The notes: generated by a model not told the origin, from the letters alone. A DNA stretch of 35,298 nt from 1-14-2-50-31-20 sp964617555 (GCA_964617555.1 CAZTYP010000073.1:1-35298); one strand, 5' to 3'. Shown: positions 15,890 to 25,604, numbered from the stretch's first letter. A program made the numbers and translations.

Positions 15890-16896
15890 GGCTCTTTTAA
15901 GCCGTTTAATTTTCTTATTCCTTTTCCCGTAAGACGAGTAAGATTCCATTCCGTTTTTACGGAAAAATTTTCATGTCGCTCTTTGCATTCCGCATATTCA
16001 CAATACTTACACAATTCGTAATCACAATAATCCAAATGAATTTTAACTTGTGTGCCGGGTAATACTCTATTGAGTTCATGCAAAATAATTTCATCCGATT
16101 TATGTGCTTCTTTTATAGTAAAATAATAGGGTAGCACCATATGAAAATCGATGAAAATATTATTTGCCGATTTCCAGAAACGCAATTCATGTATATCAAT
16201 CCATTCCGTTTTTCGTATTGTTATAATTTTACGGGCAATCATTCTCATTGTTTTGCAATCCACTTCATTCATTAAACCGCCGATTGCTTCTCGTACCAGT
16301 TTGTATCCGGTTACTAAAATATTTAATGCAACAAGAATTGCAATAATGGGATCGAAGACGGTAATTCCGGTAAACATAACCACTACCAATCCGGCAATAA
16401 TACCGGTACTGGTGTAAACATCGGCAAGCACATGTTTTGCATCGGCAATAAGAGTAAGCGATTTTGTCTTTTTCCCTATTCGCATTATGTATGCGGAAAG
16501 GGCTAAATTCATCACGGCCGTAATACCCAATAAAATCATTCCCACGCCAAGCTTGGAAGGAGTGGCTCCGATTATTATTTTTACAATTCCCGAATAAATA
16601 ATTACTATGCCTGCTATTGCAATTAATAAGCCTTCAAATCCCGCCGAAAAATATTCGATTTTACCGTGCCCGTACGGATGGTCTTTATCTGCGGGCTTAG
16701 CACTTATGATTATGCTTGCCAATGCAACGCCCGAAGCAACAATATTGATTATCGACTCCGTGGCGTCGGAAAAAATTGCTGTTGAATCGGTAATAAAATA
16801 AGCGACAAATTTTGTAGTTAAAATTATTATTCCGCCCAAAAGGGAAATATATGCCGCCCGTTTGTTTAATTTTTTATTTATGTCGTCGGTTGTCAT
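15886..16896 (-). CDS. cation diffusion facilitator, FieF/MntE-like, Cys-rich tail
   Basis: 336 residues, a metal/proton antiporter of the inner membrane. TM2 carries SDATESIIN (D44, E47) instead of the HxxxD of the neighbouring transporter; TM5 carries ADAKHVLAD (H155, D159). KPADKDHPYGHGKIEYFSA is the usual loop after TM2. The C-terminal cytoplasmic domain ends with a Cys cluster of spacing C-x4-C-x2-C-x4-C followed by a basic tail, which may bind metal or act as a sensor. The metal could be Zn, Fe, Mn or Co. It is the last gene of the minus-strand run, its ATG lying inside the end of ispE (23-nt overlap), and it overlaps the convergent arsenate-reductase-like gene by 4 nt with no terminator between. 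Confidence 0.9.
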   Translation of the reverse strand: MTTDDINKKLNKRAAYISLLGGIIILTTKFVAYFITDSTAIFSDATESIINIVASGVALASIIISAKPADKDHPYGHGKIEYFSAGFEGLLIAIAGIVIIYSGIVKIIIGATPSKLGVGMILLGITAVMNLALSAYIMRIGKKTKSLTLIADAKHVLADVYTSTGIIAGLVVVMFTGITVFDPIIAILVALNILVTGYKLVREAIGGLMNEVDCKTMRMIARKIITIRKTEWIDIHELRFWKSANNIFIDFHMVLPYYFTIKEAHKSDEIILHELNRVLPGTQVKIHLDYCDYELCKYCEYAECKERHENFSVKTEWNLTRLTGKGIRKLNGLKEP

Positions 16897-17734
16897 AGAG
16901 CTTTTTGTTCATATTGTATTGAATAAACGTAAAATGGTTATCTCGGAAAATGTTTTTTGCTTCTTTTGCTTTTTTTAAATTCGGGAATATACCGTAAACA
17001 GTAGATCCTGTTCCACTCATCAATGAAAACAATGCTCCTGCTTGAATTAAATCGATTTTGATTTTTTTTATTTCGGGGTATAGCTCAAAGATTCCGGATT
17101 CAAAATCATTAACAATATTATCTTGCCAAGCGTTAATAGGCAGTGATGTTAGTTTGCTATAATCAAAATTATTTTTGTGCGGAGTAATTTTTTCGAATGC
17201 TTTTTTTGTGGAAATATGAATTCCGGGATTAATAAGTAGAATGGGATGAGAAATTTTAAGATTGATTTTTTCGAGAATTTCTCCGCGCGATTTCCCTATT
17301 GTCGGATAGTCAAATAAAAAAAGCGGAACATCGGAACCGAGTTGGAGAGCGGATTTTTGCAGAAGCTCTTTAGGCAAATCCAAATTAAACAAAGTGTTTA
17401 ATGCCGAGAGTGTAACGGCTGCATCTGAACTGCCTCCGCCTAATCCGGCACCGACAGGAATTTTTTTCGTTAAAGTGATTTTTACTTTTAATGTTTTTCC
17501 TGTTAGCTTTTCAAGCAAACGTAATGCAGAGGTTATAAGATTATTCTCGGTTAAGTTTTCGTGGTTATTAATAATCAGTTCGTAACTATTTGCTTTTTCA
17601 AAAGTTAATTCGTCGTATAAATTTTTTAATTGATAAAAAACGGTTTCAAGATTATGAAATCCGTCCTCACGTTTTTTAACAACGTTTAATCCTATATTAA
17701 TTTTAGCGTATGCTTTTACCGTTATATTTTCCAA
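16874..17734 (-). CDS. ispE: 4-diphosphocytidyl-2-C-methyl-D-erythritol kinase
   Basis: 286 residues, a GHMP-family kinase that phosphorylates CDP-methylerythritol in the MEP route to isoprenoids. AYAKINIGLNV near the start (K11), the ATP-binding PVGAGLGGGSSDAA loop (93-106), GSDVPLF with catalytic D135, and the closing LMSGTGSTVYGIF motif are all intact. The start is TTG at 17732-17734, preceded by AAGGA 8 nt upstream, both within the end of the methyltransferase gene (32-nt overlap); translation is probably coupled. It overlaps the cation diffusion facilitator gene downstream by 23 nt. Other MEP pathway genes are not in the window. Confidence 0.95.
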   Translation of the reverse strand: MENITVKAYAKINIGLNVVKKREDGFHNLETVFYQLKNLYDELTFEKANSYELIINNHENLTENNLITSALRLLEKLTGKTLKVKITLTKKIPVGAGLGGGSSDAAVTLSALNTLFNLDLPKELLQKSALQLGSDVPLFLFDYPTIGKSRGEILEKINLKISHPILLINPGIHISTKKAFEKITPHKNNFDYSKLTSLPINAWQDNIVNDFESGIFELYPEIKKIKIDLIQAGALFSLMSGTGSTVYGIFPNLKKAKEAKNIFRDNHFTFIQYNMNKKLYDNRRHK

Positions 17735-18602
17735 TCAAATATTCCTTGATTTTTTTTGTGTGCTGCGGATTGGAGCCGCAACAAGTTCCGATAAACAGAG
17801 GATTTTTCTCTAAATATTTATCAACTATTCCAATATACTCAGTCGTAGATACACCTTCAAATATTTCCGCATCCGTATATTTACCGCTTCCGCAATTTAA
17901 ATAATATCCCCATGGAATTTTAAAAATTATTTGTGTCATAATTTTTTTGAATGTAACGGGGGCAACACAATTTATTCCGACAGCAATAGGGGCTTGTAAA
18001 TAGAGATAATCAAGCACATAATCAATTGGCTCCCCGCTTAATAATTTTCCGTCAAAATTAATAAAAAGTGAAACGATAAAGGGAATTTTATTTCTGTTGC
18101 AATGTTCACAAATTATTTTTATTTCGTCTAAATGGCTTTGAGTTTCATTCAAAACAAAATCAACACCGTTTTCCCACAGTAAATCTATATGGGTTTTGTG
18201 ATTCGCTTCTATTTTATTTCGGGATAGTTTTCGAGAAGATTGATAAGAATCTTCCGCCGGTGGATTTGACCCCGCAATAAAAATGTTCTCTGTTTTTCCT
18301 TTGGCAATACGGGTAAGCTCAACGCTTTTTTTTATAAATTCCGAAATGGAAATTTTTAGGGAACTTTGTTCATAAGCCGTAGGATTGGTTCTGAATGTGT
18401 TAGTGGTTATTATTTCCGCTCCCGCGTTGATATATTCCCGATGTAATTTTATTACTTCTTCAGGGGCAATAACATTTGCAAGCGAACTCCAAAGCACCTT
18501 ATCCGTTATAACGCCACGCTGTTGCAATAAACTTCCGATTGCACCGTCAAGTACAAGGGGCCGTTTGATGTTTTTGTAATATTCCGTTATTTCCATTGTC
18601 AC
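17703..18602 (-). CDS. homocysteine S-methyltransferase family protein
   Basis: About 299 residues, a zinc-dependent methyltransferase of the MmuM/MetH-N type, which methylates homocysteine with S-methylmethionine, betaine or a similar donor. PLVLDGAIGSLLQQRG opens the barrel, TTNTFRTNP follows, and the zinc ligands are C212 in GINCVAP and the pair C274-C275 in IGTCCGSNP. The donor cannot be inferred. Start is either GTG at 18600-18602 or the ATG two codons in (18594-18596); neither has a strong ribosome-binding site. It begins 9 nt after the rqcH stop and overlaps ispE by 32 nt, so these genes form one transcript. Confidence 0.85.
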   Translation of the reverse strand: MTMEITEYYKNIKRPLVLDGAIGSLLQQRGVITDKVLWSSLANVIAPEEVIKLHREYINAGAEIITTNTFRTNPTAYEQSSLKISISEFIKKSVELTRIAKGKTENIFIAGSNPPAEDSYQSSRKLSRNKIEANHKTHIDLLWENGVDFVLNETQSHLDEIKIICEHCNRNKIPFIVSLFINFDGKLLSGEPIDYVLDYLYLQAPIAVGINCVAPVTFKKIMTQIIFKIPWGYYLNCGSGKYTDAEIFEGVSTTEYIGIVDKYLEKNPLFIGTCCGSNPQHTKKIKEYLIGKYNGKSIR

Positions 18603-18611
18603 AATTAATCT

Positions 18612-20228
18612 TTACGAAATCACTTCAACATTTTTAGGTATTTCAGGGCGGACAAGGAGAACTTTCTCTTTTTCAATTAATACTTTCCCAGGTTCCATTC
18701 CTTTTTTTTTACGAACAAATTTTGCAAGAGTGTAAGAAACAGGAGCAATACCGGCGGTTTTGGCTTTTGAATAATATGCCGCAATTTGTGCAGCCGTTTT
18801 TATAATGTTTTTAGGAACACCTTCTTTCGGATTATTTACGCGCAATATCACATGAGAACCCGGCAAGCCCCGTGCATGGAACCAATAATCATTTTGCTTT
18901 GCAATCTTTATCGAAAGCATATCATTGCTTTTGCTGTCGCGTCCAACAAGCACTTTATATTTATCATCAATTAATAATTCGCGCAATTTTGCATTACCAT
19001 ACATTTTTTGTTTCTCTTCTTTTTTTTCTTTTATATTCAATCTTTTTTTTATTTCCAAGTAATCATCTGTGGTTTTTGCGTTATTAAATTTTTCTTCCAA
19101 GTTTTTTAGGCGGTTATAACTATTTCTGGTTTCAAATTCCAATTGTTTTGATTTTTGAAAATTTATTTTTTCATCTCGTGCTTTTTCAAACCAACGGTTT
19201 ATTTCCTCTTGCGGAGTACGGGTTTTATCTAATTTAATTTTTATTGTTCTGTTTGTTGAATAGTCCGTAAGCTCAATTTCGTTTAATCCTTTTTTTAACA
19301 GATGTCTGTTTGTAAGCAATAGATTTGCAATGTTGTAATATTCTTTACTTTTATCTCCGTTTTCAATTCTCCCGCGCAGATTATTTAATTTATTGGAAAC
19401 CTTTTCCAATTGACGAAAAAGATGTTTGGATATTTCCGTTTTTAGTTTGGAAATTTTTTCTAACCTGAAGTGTAATTGTAAATATTTTTTTATTGCGGAA
19501 TTAACATCATCGAACAGAACAAATTTATCGGTCGGGAAAGATTTGAATTCTTCCGGCACAAAGCGGATTCGGTTTTCAATTTTATTCTCAAAAACTTTTA
19601 TTTTACCGTTGTAAACCTCTCCGATAACGGAATGAAAAAGCTCTTCCGTCTTATAACCGTTATTCCATATCAGTTTCAGTTCGGTAATTATTTCTTTAGG
19701 AATAAAGGAATATTTTTGTTTTATTTTTTTTGTGTTAAAATCTTTGAATAGTGATTCCTCTATTTTGTGATAAACATTTTGAGAAGTAAAACTTTTATTG
19801 CGGGCTGTTTTTATTATTGTTTTATCATCTTTGTTTTTTTTTAGTTTTGCTAATATTGAGTTGCCGTGCAAAAAAAAGATATTTGTATTTCCACCCATAA
19901 TAATAAATAAAAGTTCAAAATCCGTAAAAGTTATTTTAATTATTCTGTCGTCTTTTGCAATTTCAAATTTTTCTATTTTATTTGTTTCCGGAAAGAGGTC
20001 AAATTCGATTAAATTTTTTTTTGCCTTGTGATGTTCATCTTTAATTACCAAGTAGGGCAATCCCGGATTTGTAGAAATAAACAGATGCCTGTAAGGTAAA
20101 TTTACCGTTGGAATTGCAAGTAACAATGAATTTTTCTGTTGAGAATAAATGTCGGTAACTTCACACTCTGCAAGGGTTCGGTTTAATTCCGTAATTGTTC
20201 TATTGAGATAATAGTAATTTTTTAACAT
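18612..20228 (-). CDS. rqcH: Rqc2/NFACT family protein (RqcH-like)
   Basis: 538 residues, the bacterial Rqc2/NEMF homologue that binds stalled 50S subunits with peptidyl-tRNA and directs C-terminal alanine tailing of nascent chains for degradation. The N-terminal NFACT-N domain (about 1-190) contains the DR pair, here D94-R95 in KDDRIIKITF, which in B. subtilis RqcH is needed for tRNA recruitment. A long charged coiled-coil region (about 245-410) follows, then the NFACT-R (DUF814) domain with NDYWFHARGLPGSHVILRV around residues 445-465. Start ATG at 20226-20228 has no Shine-Dalgarno sequence. It heads a minus-strand run with the methyltransferase, ispE and cation-transporter genes. Confidence 0.88.
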   Translation of the reverse strand: MLKNYYYLNRTITELNRTLAECEVTDIYSQQKNSLLLAIPTVNLPYRHLFISTNPGLPYLVIKDEHHKAKKNLIEFDLFPETNKIEKFEIAKDDRIIKITFTDFELLFIIMGGNTNIFFLHGNSILAKLKKNKDDKTIIKTARNKSFTSQNVYHKIEESLFKDFNTKKIKQKYSFIPKEIITELKLIWNNGYKTEELFHSVIGEVYNGKIKVFENKIENRIRFVPEEFKSFPTDKFVLFDDVNSAIKKYLQLHFRLEKISKLKTEISKHLFRQLEKVSNKLNNLRGRIENGDKSKEYYNIANLLLTNRHLLKKGLNEIELTDYSTNRTIKIKLDKTRTPQEEINRWFEKARDEKINFQKSKQLEFETRNSYNRLKNLEEKFNNAKTTDDYLEIKKRLNIKEKKEEKQKMYGNAKLRELLIDDKYKVLVGRDSKSNDMLSIKIAKQNDYWFHARGLPGSHVILRVNNPKEGVPKNIIKTAAQIAAYYSKAKTAGIAPVSYTLAKFVRKKKGMEPGKVLIEKEKVLLVRPEIPKNVEVIS

Positions 20229-20345
20229 AATAATATTAATTTAATTATCTAATATAAAAAATCCCTATTGAACTTTATGATTGTAAACGGTGTAAATGTA
20301 TGCTTATGTAATAGCAGGGCGATAAGAAGAGTTGGTCTTAAGCGG

Positions 20346-23300
20346 TTAAGTGATAAGAGCTTTTTGCAAAGATTTTACCAAAGCGTTTTTGAATAAAGTT
20401 AAGTCAACCGGTTTTTTAAATACATACTCTATTCCCAATTCCTCATATTCTTTGGCAATATCGGGGGTGATATCGCTGCTAAGCACAATAATGGGGGGCT
20501 TATATTTTAATTCGCTGTGCATAATGTTTTTAACAAAATCAAATCCGCTCATTTTAGGCATAATATGATCGGTAATTATTAGTGCAGGCATAGATTTTTC
20601 CAAAACCTCCATACCTTCGCTTCCGTCCGAAACAATTTCCACTTCGTAATTGGGAATAATGTTGTTAAGCAGTTTTTTATAAAGAATTGCATCAGAGGGA
20701 ACATCATCAACAAGCAAAATTTTGTTTGAAGAGATTGGAATTGTAAACAGGAATGAACTACCGGTTCCCACTTCGCTGCTTACGGAAATTTCGCCCCCGT
20801 GTTTTTGTATTATCTCTTTAACAAGAGAAAGGCCGAGCCCGCTACCCTTTTCTCCTTTGGTTCCTTCGGTTGTAAATTTGGAGTCAACGGAAAAAAGTTT
20901 ATCCAAATTTTCATCGGCAATACCAATGCCTGTATCGTTAACGCTAAATTGAATTACCCTTTTATCTATAAGCGGTTCGGCAGAAATAAAAATTTCGCCC
21001 CCGCTGTTTGTAAATTTTATTGCATTTGCTATCAGATTATTAAATACTTGGAGGAGTAAATTTCTGTCGCCGTGTACATACATTTCGTGCTCCAGGGTAG
21101 AATATAATTTTATTCCTTTTTGTAGTGCCGTGCCGGAAAGCATTTGAATTGAGTTATCAATTATTGTGCGTGCATCAATTCTTTCGGCAACATATTCAAT
21201 TCTGCCTGTTTGCAAACGTGTCCAATCCAAAATGGAATTTACTAACTTTAACATATTGTTAGCGGATTCATGGATATATTCGATGTATTGTTTTTGTTTT
21301 TCCGGGTCAGTATCGGTTTCGTTTAACAATAGATCGGTAAAGCCCAAAATGGAACTGAACGGTGTTCTTAAATCATGAGAAATTATGGAAATAAATCTAT
21401 CTTTGGAATCATTTAATTTTTTTAATTCTTCCGTGGTTTTTCTGTATTCTTCTTCATTCCTTTTATTTAAAGTAATATCGGAAGAAAGTCCGAATATTTT
21501 TTCAACATTTCCGAATTCATCTCTGACAAAATTAAATTTACTTTGTATCCAAATTAACGATCCGTATTTATCAAGTATACGATATTCAAGTTCAACCTGT
21601 TTACGTACAACATCTTTAAATACACGACGAAGCTTGGAAACAACATTTTTTTTATCGTCGGGATGAATCATTTTTATCCAAAGCCTCGGGTTTTCCATTA
21701 ATTCTTTATCGGTATATTTGGTAATTTCCATTACTGAAGGGGCAACAAATAATTGTCGCAATCTTTTTTCTTTAAATTCCGCAATCCATATAACGTCGTC
21801 AATGTTTTCCGTAATCCCTTTATATCTTGCTTCCGCTTCTTCCAGTGCGGCTTTGGCTTTTTGTTGTTCGGTAATATCAACATACGAATGTACAATATAT
21901 TCGCTTTTGTCGGAAAGAAATTTTTTAATTTTTCTCTGAATTGTAATTATTTCTCCGTCTGTGCGTTTTGCATGATATGTAGCGGAAAGTTCCTCTCCGA
22001 TATTTATTGATGAACATTCGGCTTTTGCCTTTTCTCTATCATTTTCACTAATAAAATCAAGAGGGTTTTGTTCAAGAACATCATTAATGTTGTTATATCC
22101 GAAAAGAGTAATATATGCATTATTTGCCAGTATTATTTTTCTGTTCTGAACTAAGATTATTCCTTGGCTTGCGGTTTCGAAAATAGATTTTATTATATTA
22201 AGTTCATGTTCGTTTTTTGTTTTTTCGGAGATATCTATTAAGACGGCAATGTAGTATTTGGGATTTCCTTGGAAATCCGAAACAGCGGCAAAATTTGCAA
22301 GCACAAAAACTTTTTCTCCGTTGTTTTTAATTAAACTGACTCTTACAGGCTCGGTTTTTTCATCTTTTATGGATGCAATATCAAATCCGTTATCAATATC
22401 TCCGAAATCTATCAACTCCGCAATTTCTTTGTCTTTCAGGTCATTTTCCGTATATCCTAATTCGGATGTAAAATAAGGGTTTGCGTATGTAATTTTGCCT
22501 TCAAGAGTAAAAGTGCAAATATATTCTTTAATATTTGTTACAATGCTTCTGAATGTTTCTTCGGAATTACGTAATGTCTTTTCCAGATTTTCACGGTCGG
22601 TAATATCCGAACAAAGTATAACAACCGAGCGTTCTTCGTCAATTTCTTCGGTTAATGCCATTTTTAGCGAGATGGTTCTGGCGGTATTTTTCAGTTTGTA
22701 TTGAATTTTGGTTTCAAAATTATTACTGCTTTTCAAATTGGCGATAATGTTTTCAAAATATTCGGGATAAAAATCTTTTATTACATTTCCTATAAATTTT
22801 CCGAATGTTTCAATTTTTGAAACTCCGAAAACTTTGGTTGCAGCATTGTTCCAAAAAGTAATGCTTCCCTTTTCGTCGGTTGCAATAATTGCGTCTAATA
22901 CGGTTGATGCGATGGATTGATATGTTCTTAATTCCTTTGCCTCGTTTTCCAGATTTATTATGTTGCTATATGTTTCCGTAATATCTTCAACAAGAACAAC
23001 GATATAATTTACATTTTGGAATTTATTTGTAATCGGAATAAAACTTAATTGTATATATAGCGAAGAGTTTTCGTTATATGAAAGATTTTGTGAAAAAACG
23101 GGACGTTTTGTTTTAACGGCATTGTTAAATAATTTTAAAATTATCTCCGCATGCTTGCCGTCAAATATTTGTTCTACGGTTTCGTAATTGTTTTCAAAAA
23201 GGTTATCGGTACTAAGCTTGGGGGAATAGATTACTTTTCCGTTTTTATTTGCAATTAAAAAGTAATCGGAAATGGAATTAATAAATTTATTAAATAAATC

Positions 23301-23702
23301 GTTTTCAAGAATTTTTTCGGGGGTTAAAGATATCGGAACTTTAAAATCTTCCAAAATAAATATTGCCCCTTCAAAAATTTTGCCGTCCATTTGAGGAACT
23401 GCTTTTAACACGATTGTTATTTCGTTGCCGTCTAATGTAAGTTTATTAAACAACTTTGTTTCAAACGGCACTCCTTCTTTTAATTCGGTCAGGTAATCCG
23501 AAATTTCGGGGGAGTTAAAAAGAGGTATATCCGTTAATTTTGTGCCCGGGAATTTTTCGCTTGAATTAAACCCGGCCAATTCAAATTGTAACAAAGTATG
23601 ATTTGCTGTGGTTATGGTTAAATCCGGATCAACAGTAATTATTCCAACCGGAGCATCAAGTAATATTTTATCCCAATTCGGATAGGATAAATTATATTTC
23701 AC
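20346..23702 (-). CDS. soluble multi-PAS hybrid histidine kinase
   Basis: 1118 residues with no membrane segment. About six consecutive PAS or PAS-like domains come first (roughly 9-120, 135-250, 258-380, 382-500, 505-620 and 630-755), linked by phrases such as VILCSDITDRENLE and IFGLSSDITLNKR. Then come HisKA with phospho-acceptor H776 in ISHDLRTPFSS; HATPase_c with N box NNLIANAIKF, DTGIGI and GSGLGLSLV; and a C-terminal receiver with phospho-acceptor D1045 in TDHIMPKMSG and a KKP lysine motif. It is therefore a hybrid kinase sensing cytoplasmic signals; ligands of the PAS domains are unknown. No response regulator with an output domain is adjacent, so it is an orphan. The start is GTG at 23700-23702 after AAAGAGGT. 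Confidence 0.92.
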   Translation of the reverse strand: MKYNLSYPNWDKILLDAPVGIITVDPDLTITTANHTLLQFELAGFNSSEKFPGTKLTDIPLFNSPEISDYLTELKEGVPFETKLFNKLTLDGNEITIVLKAVPQMDGKIFEGAIFILEDFKVPISLTPEKILENDLFNKFINSISDYFLIANKNGKVIYSPKLSTDNLFENNYETVEQIFDGKHAEIILKLFNNAVKTKRPVFSQNLSYNENSSLYIQLSFIPITNKFQNVNYIVVLVEDITETYSNIINLENEAKELRTYQSIASTVLDAIIATDEKGSITFWNNAATKVFGVSKIETFGKFIGNVIKDFYPEYFENIIANLKSSNNFETKIQYKLKNTARTISLKMALTEEIDEERSVVILCSDITDRENLEKTLRNSEETFRSIVTNIKEYICTFTLEGKITYANPYFTSELGYTENDLKDKEIAELIDFGDIDNGFDIASIKDEKTEPVRVSLIKNNGEKVFVLANFAAVSDFQGNPKYYIAVLIDISEKTKNEHELNIIKSIFETASQGIILVQNRKIILANNAYITLFGYNNINDVLEQNPLDFISENDREKAKAECSSINIGEELSATYHAKRTDGEIITIQRKIKKFLSDKSEYIVHSYVDITEQQKAKAALEEAEARYKGITENIDDVIWIAEFKEKRLRQLFVAPSVMEITKYTDKELMENPRLWIKMIHPDDKKNVVSKLRRVFKDVVRKQVELEYRILDKYGSLIWIQSKFNFVRDEFGNVEKIFGLSSDITLNKRNEEEYRKTTEELKKLNDSKDRFISIISHDLRTPFSSILGFTDLLLNETDTDPEKQKQYIEYIHESANNMLKLVNSILDWTRLQTGRIEYVAERIDARTIIDNSIQMLSGTALQKGIKLYSTLEHEMYVHGDRNLLLQVFNNLIANAIKFTNSGGEIFISAEPLIDKRVIQFSVNDTGIGIADENLDKLFSVDSKFTTEGTKGEKGSGLGLSLVKEIIQKHGGEISVSSEVGTGSSFLFTIPISSNKILLVDDVPSDAILYKKLLNNIIPNYEVEIVSDGSEGMEVLEKSMPALIITDHIMPKMSGFDFVKNIMHSELKYKPPIIVLSSDITPDIAKEYEELGIEYVFKKPVDLTLFKNALVKSLQKALIT

Positions 23703-23865
23703 TACGACCTCTTTGTGATAGTCTCTTTTTTATTTACATTCAAAAATTATTCCACACAAAAATAGTTGTTTCTCGCACAAAATGAGAAATTATTTTATTT
23801 AATAAAGCATCATTATAAGAAGCAGTGTAATATTTTAAGACAAACTACTCTTATTGAAAACAAAA

Positions 23866-23890
23866 AAAGCGAGTTTGCTAAACTCGCTTT
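23866..23890 (-). terminator. intrinsic terminator of pckA
   Basis: A 10-bp stem AAAGCGAGTT / AACTCGCTTT with a 5-nt loop; read on the minus strand it ends in a run of T residues, and it lies about 20 nt after the pckA stop. Confidence 0.88.
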
Positions 23891-23908
23891 AAAAAAACAA
23901 ATTAAATA

Positions 23909-25525
23909 TTATAATTGCGGTCCTGCGGATACTAACGATTTACCTTCCTCGTTATCAGTATATTGTTCAAAGTTTTTGATAAACAACTCCGCCAATTCTT
24001 TTGCTTTTTTATCCCATTCGGCAGGGTCTTCGTAAGTATCGCGCGGGTCAAGAATTGTGGAATCAACCCCGGGAAGTTGTACGGGAACTTCCAAATTAAA
24101 GATAGGAATTGTTTTTGTTTCGGCATTCTCAATTGAACCGTCAAGAATTGCATCAATAATTTTTCTTGTATCTTTAATGGAAATTCTTTTTCCGGTACCA
24201 TTCCAGCCGGTGTTAACCAAATAAGCTTTAGCATTATGCTCTTCCATTTTTTTCACTAATTCTTCGCCGTATTTTGTAGGATGAAGTGTTAAAAATGCAG
24301 CGCCGAAACAAGCCGAAAAAGTCGGTTGAGGAGAAGTAACCCCCCTTTCGGTTCCTGCCAATTTAGCGGTAAAACCGGAAAGGAAATGATATTTTGTTTG
24401 CTCGGGTGTAAGTTTTGATACCGGCGGCATAACTCCGAAAGCATCTGCCGTAAGAAAAATAACTTTTGTAGCATGGCCGGCTTTGGATACGGGTTTAACA
24501 ATGTTCTCGATATGATAAATCGGATAAGAAACACGAGTGTTTTGTGTTACGGAACCGTCGGTAAAATCTATTTTCCCGTTTTCATCAAGAGTTACGTTTT
24601 CCAATAATGCATCGCGTTTAATGGCATTGTAAATATCCGGTTCCGATTCTTTATCTAAGTTAATTGTTTTTGCGTAGCATCCTCCTTCAAAGTTAAAGAT
24701 ACCGTCGTTGTCCCAACCATGTTCGTCATCACCGATAAGTTTGCGTTTGGGATCTGTAGAAAGAGTTGTTTTCCCTGTACCGGAAAGTCCGAAAAAGATA
24801 GCGGTTTCCCCGTCGTCTCCAACATTAGCGGAACAATGCATTGCCGCAATACCTTTTAACGGTAAGTAATAATTCATTATTGAAAAAATTCCTTTTTTCA
24901 TCTCTCCGCCATACCACGAACCGCCAATTACCGCACGTCCTTCCGTTAAATTAAAAGCAACAAAATTTTCGGAATTTAACGGAACTCCGTCCGCTCTTTT
25001 CATATTTTCCCAATCGGGATTAACTGCTTTAGAAGCGTTTAGTACAACAAAATCGGGTTCAAAGTTTTCCAATTCTTCTTCGGTTGGACGGATAAACATA
25101 TTTTTTACAAAGTGTGCTTGCCAAGCAACCTCCATAATAAAACGTACTTTCAAACGGCTGTCTTCGTTGGCACCGGCATAGCCGTCCATTACATAAAGTT
25201 TTTTGCCGGTAAGTTGTTTTGCCGCTATATTGTAAAAGTGTTTCCAAACATCATTATCAATAGGTTTATTGTCGGAGGACTTTGCTTGTTCCGCCCACCA
25301 AACAGTATCTTTTGTCTTTTCGTCGAGAACAATATATTTATCCTTAGGAGAACGCCCGGTAAAAACACCGGTCATTACATTTACCGCCCCCAATTCGGAA
25401 ACTTGCCCTTTTTCGTAACCTTCAAGAGATGGGTCGGTTTCATGCTCAAATAATAAATCGTATGACGGATTATGAAAGATTTCCACGGCATCATTAATAC
25501 CGTATTGTGATAAGTCTACAGACAT
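23909..25525 (-). CDS. pckA: phosphoenolpyruvate carboxykinase (ATP)
   Basis: 538 residues, converting oxaloacetate and ATP to PEP, CO2 and ADP (gluconeogenesis) or running the reverse way during fermentation. Signature blocks are GRSPKDKYIV near the start, WYGGEMKKGIFS, the kinase-1a loop GLSGTGKTTLSTD, the DDEHGW metal-binding block, NFEGGCYAK and the RVSYPIYHI adenine-side block; the loop GLSGTGKTTLS marks the ATP-dependent family. The frame extends 10 codons further upstream, but a strong AAGGAG lies just before the ATG at 25523-25525, which also gives the family's usual length. It has its own terminator and a long upstream region with a palindrome at 25605-25619 that might be an operator. 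Confidence 0.97.
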   Translation of the reverse strand: MSVDLSQYGINDAVEIFHNPSYDLLFEHETDPSLEGYEKGQVSELGAVNVMTGVFTGRSPKDKYIVLDEKTKDTVWWAEQAKSSDNKPIDNDVWKHFYNIAAKQLTGKKLYVMDGYAGANEDSRLKVRFIMEVAWQAHFVKNMFIRPTEEELENFEPDFVVLNASKAVNPDWENMKRADGVPLNSENFVAFNLTEGRAVIGGSWYGGEMKKGIFSIMNYYLPLKGIAAMHCSANVGDDGETAIFFGLSGTGKTTLSTDPKRKLIGDDEHGWDNDGIFNFEGGCYAKTINLDKESEPDIYNAIKRDALLENVTLDENGKIDFTDGSVTQNTRVSYPIYHIENIVKPVSKAGHATKVIFLTADAFGVMPPVSKLTPEQTKYHFLSGFTAKLAGTERGVTSPQPTFSACFGAAFLTLHPTKYGEELVKKMEEHNAKAYLVNTGWNGTGKRISIKDTRKIIDAILDGSIENAETKTIPIFNLEVPVQLPGVDSTILDPRDTYEDPAEWDKKAKELAELFIKNFEQYTDNEEGKSLVSAGPQL

Positions 25526-25604
25526 ATTTAACTCCTTCTTTTTATAATTAAGCATTTTTTATTTACAAAATTAATTAAAATAATAATATAAATCCACAAA
25601 AAAA

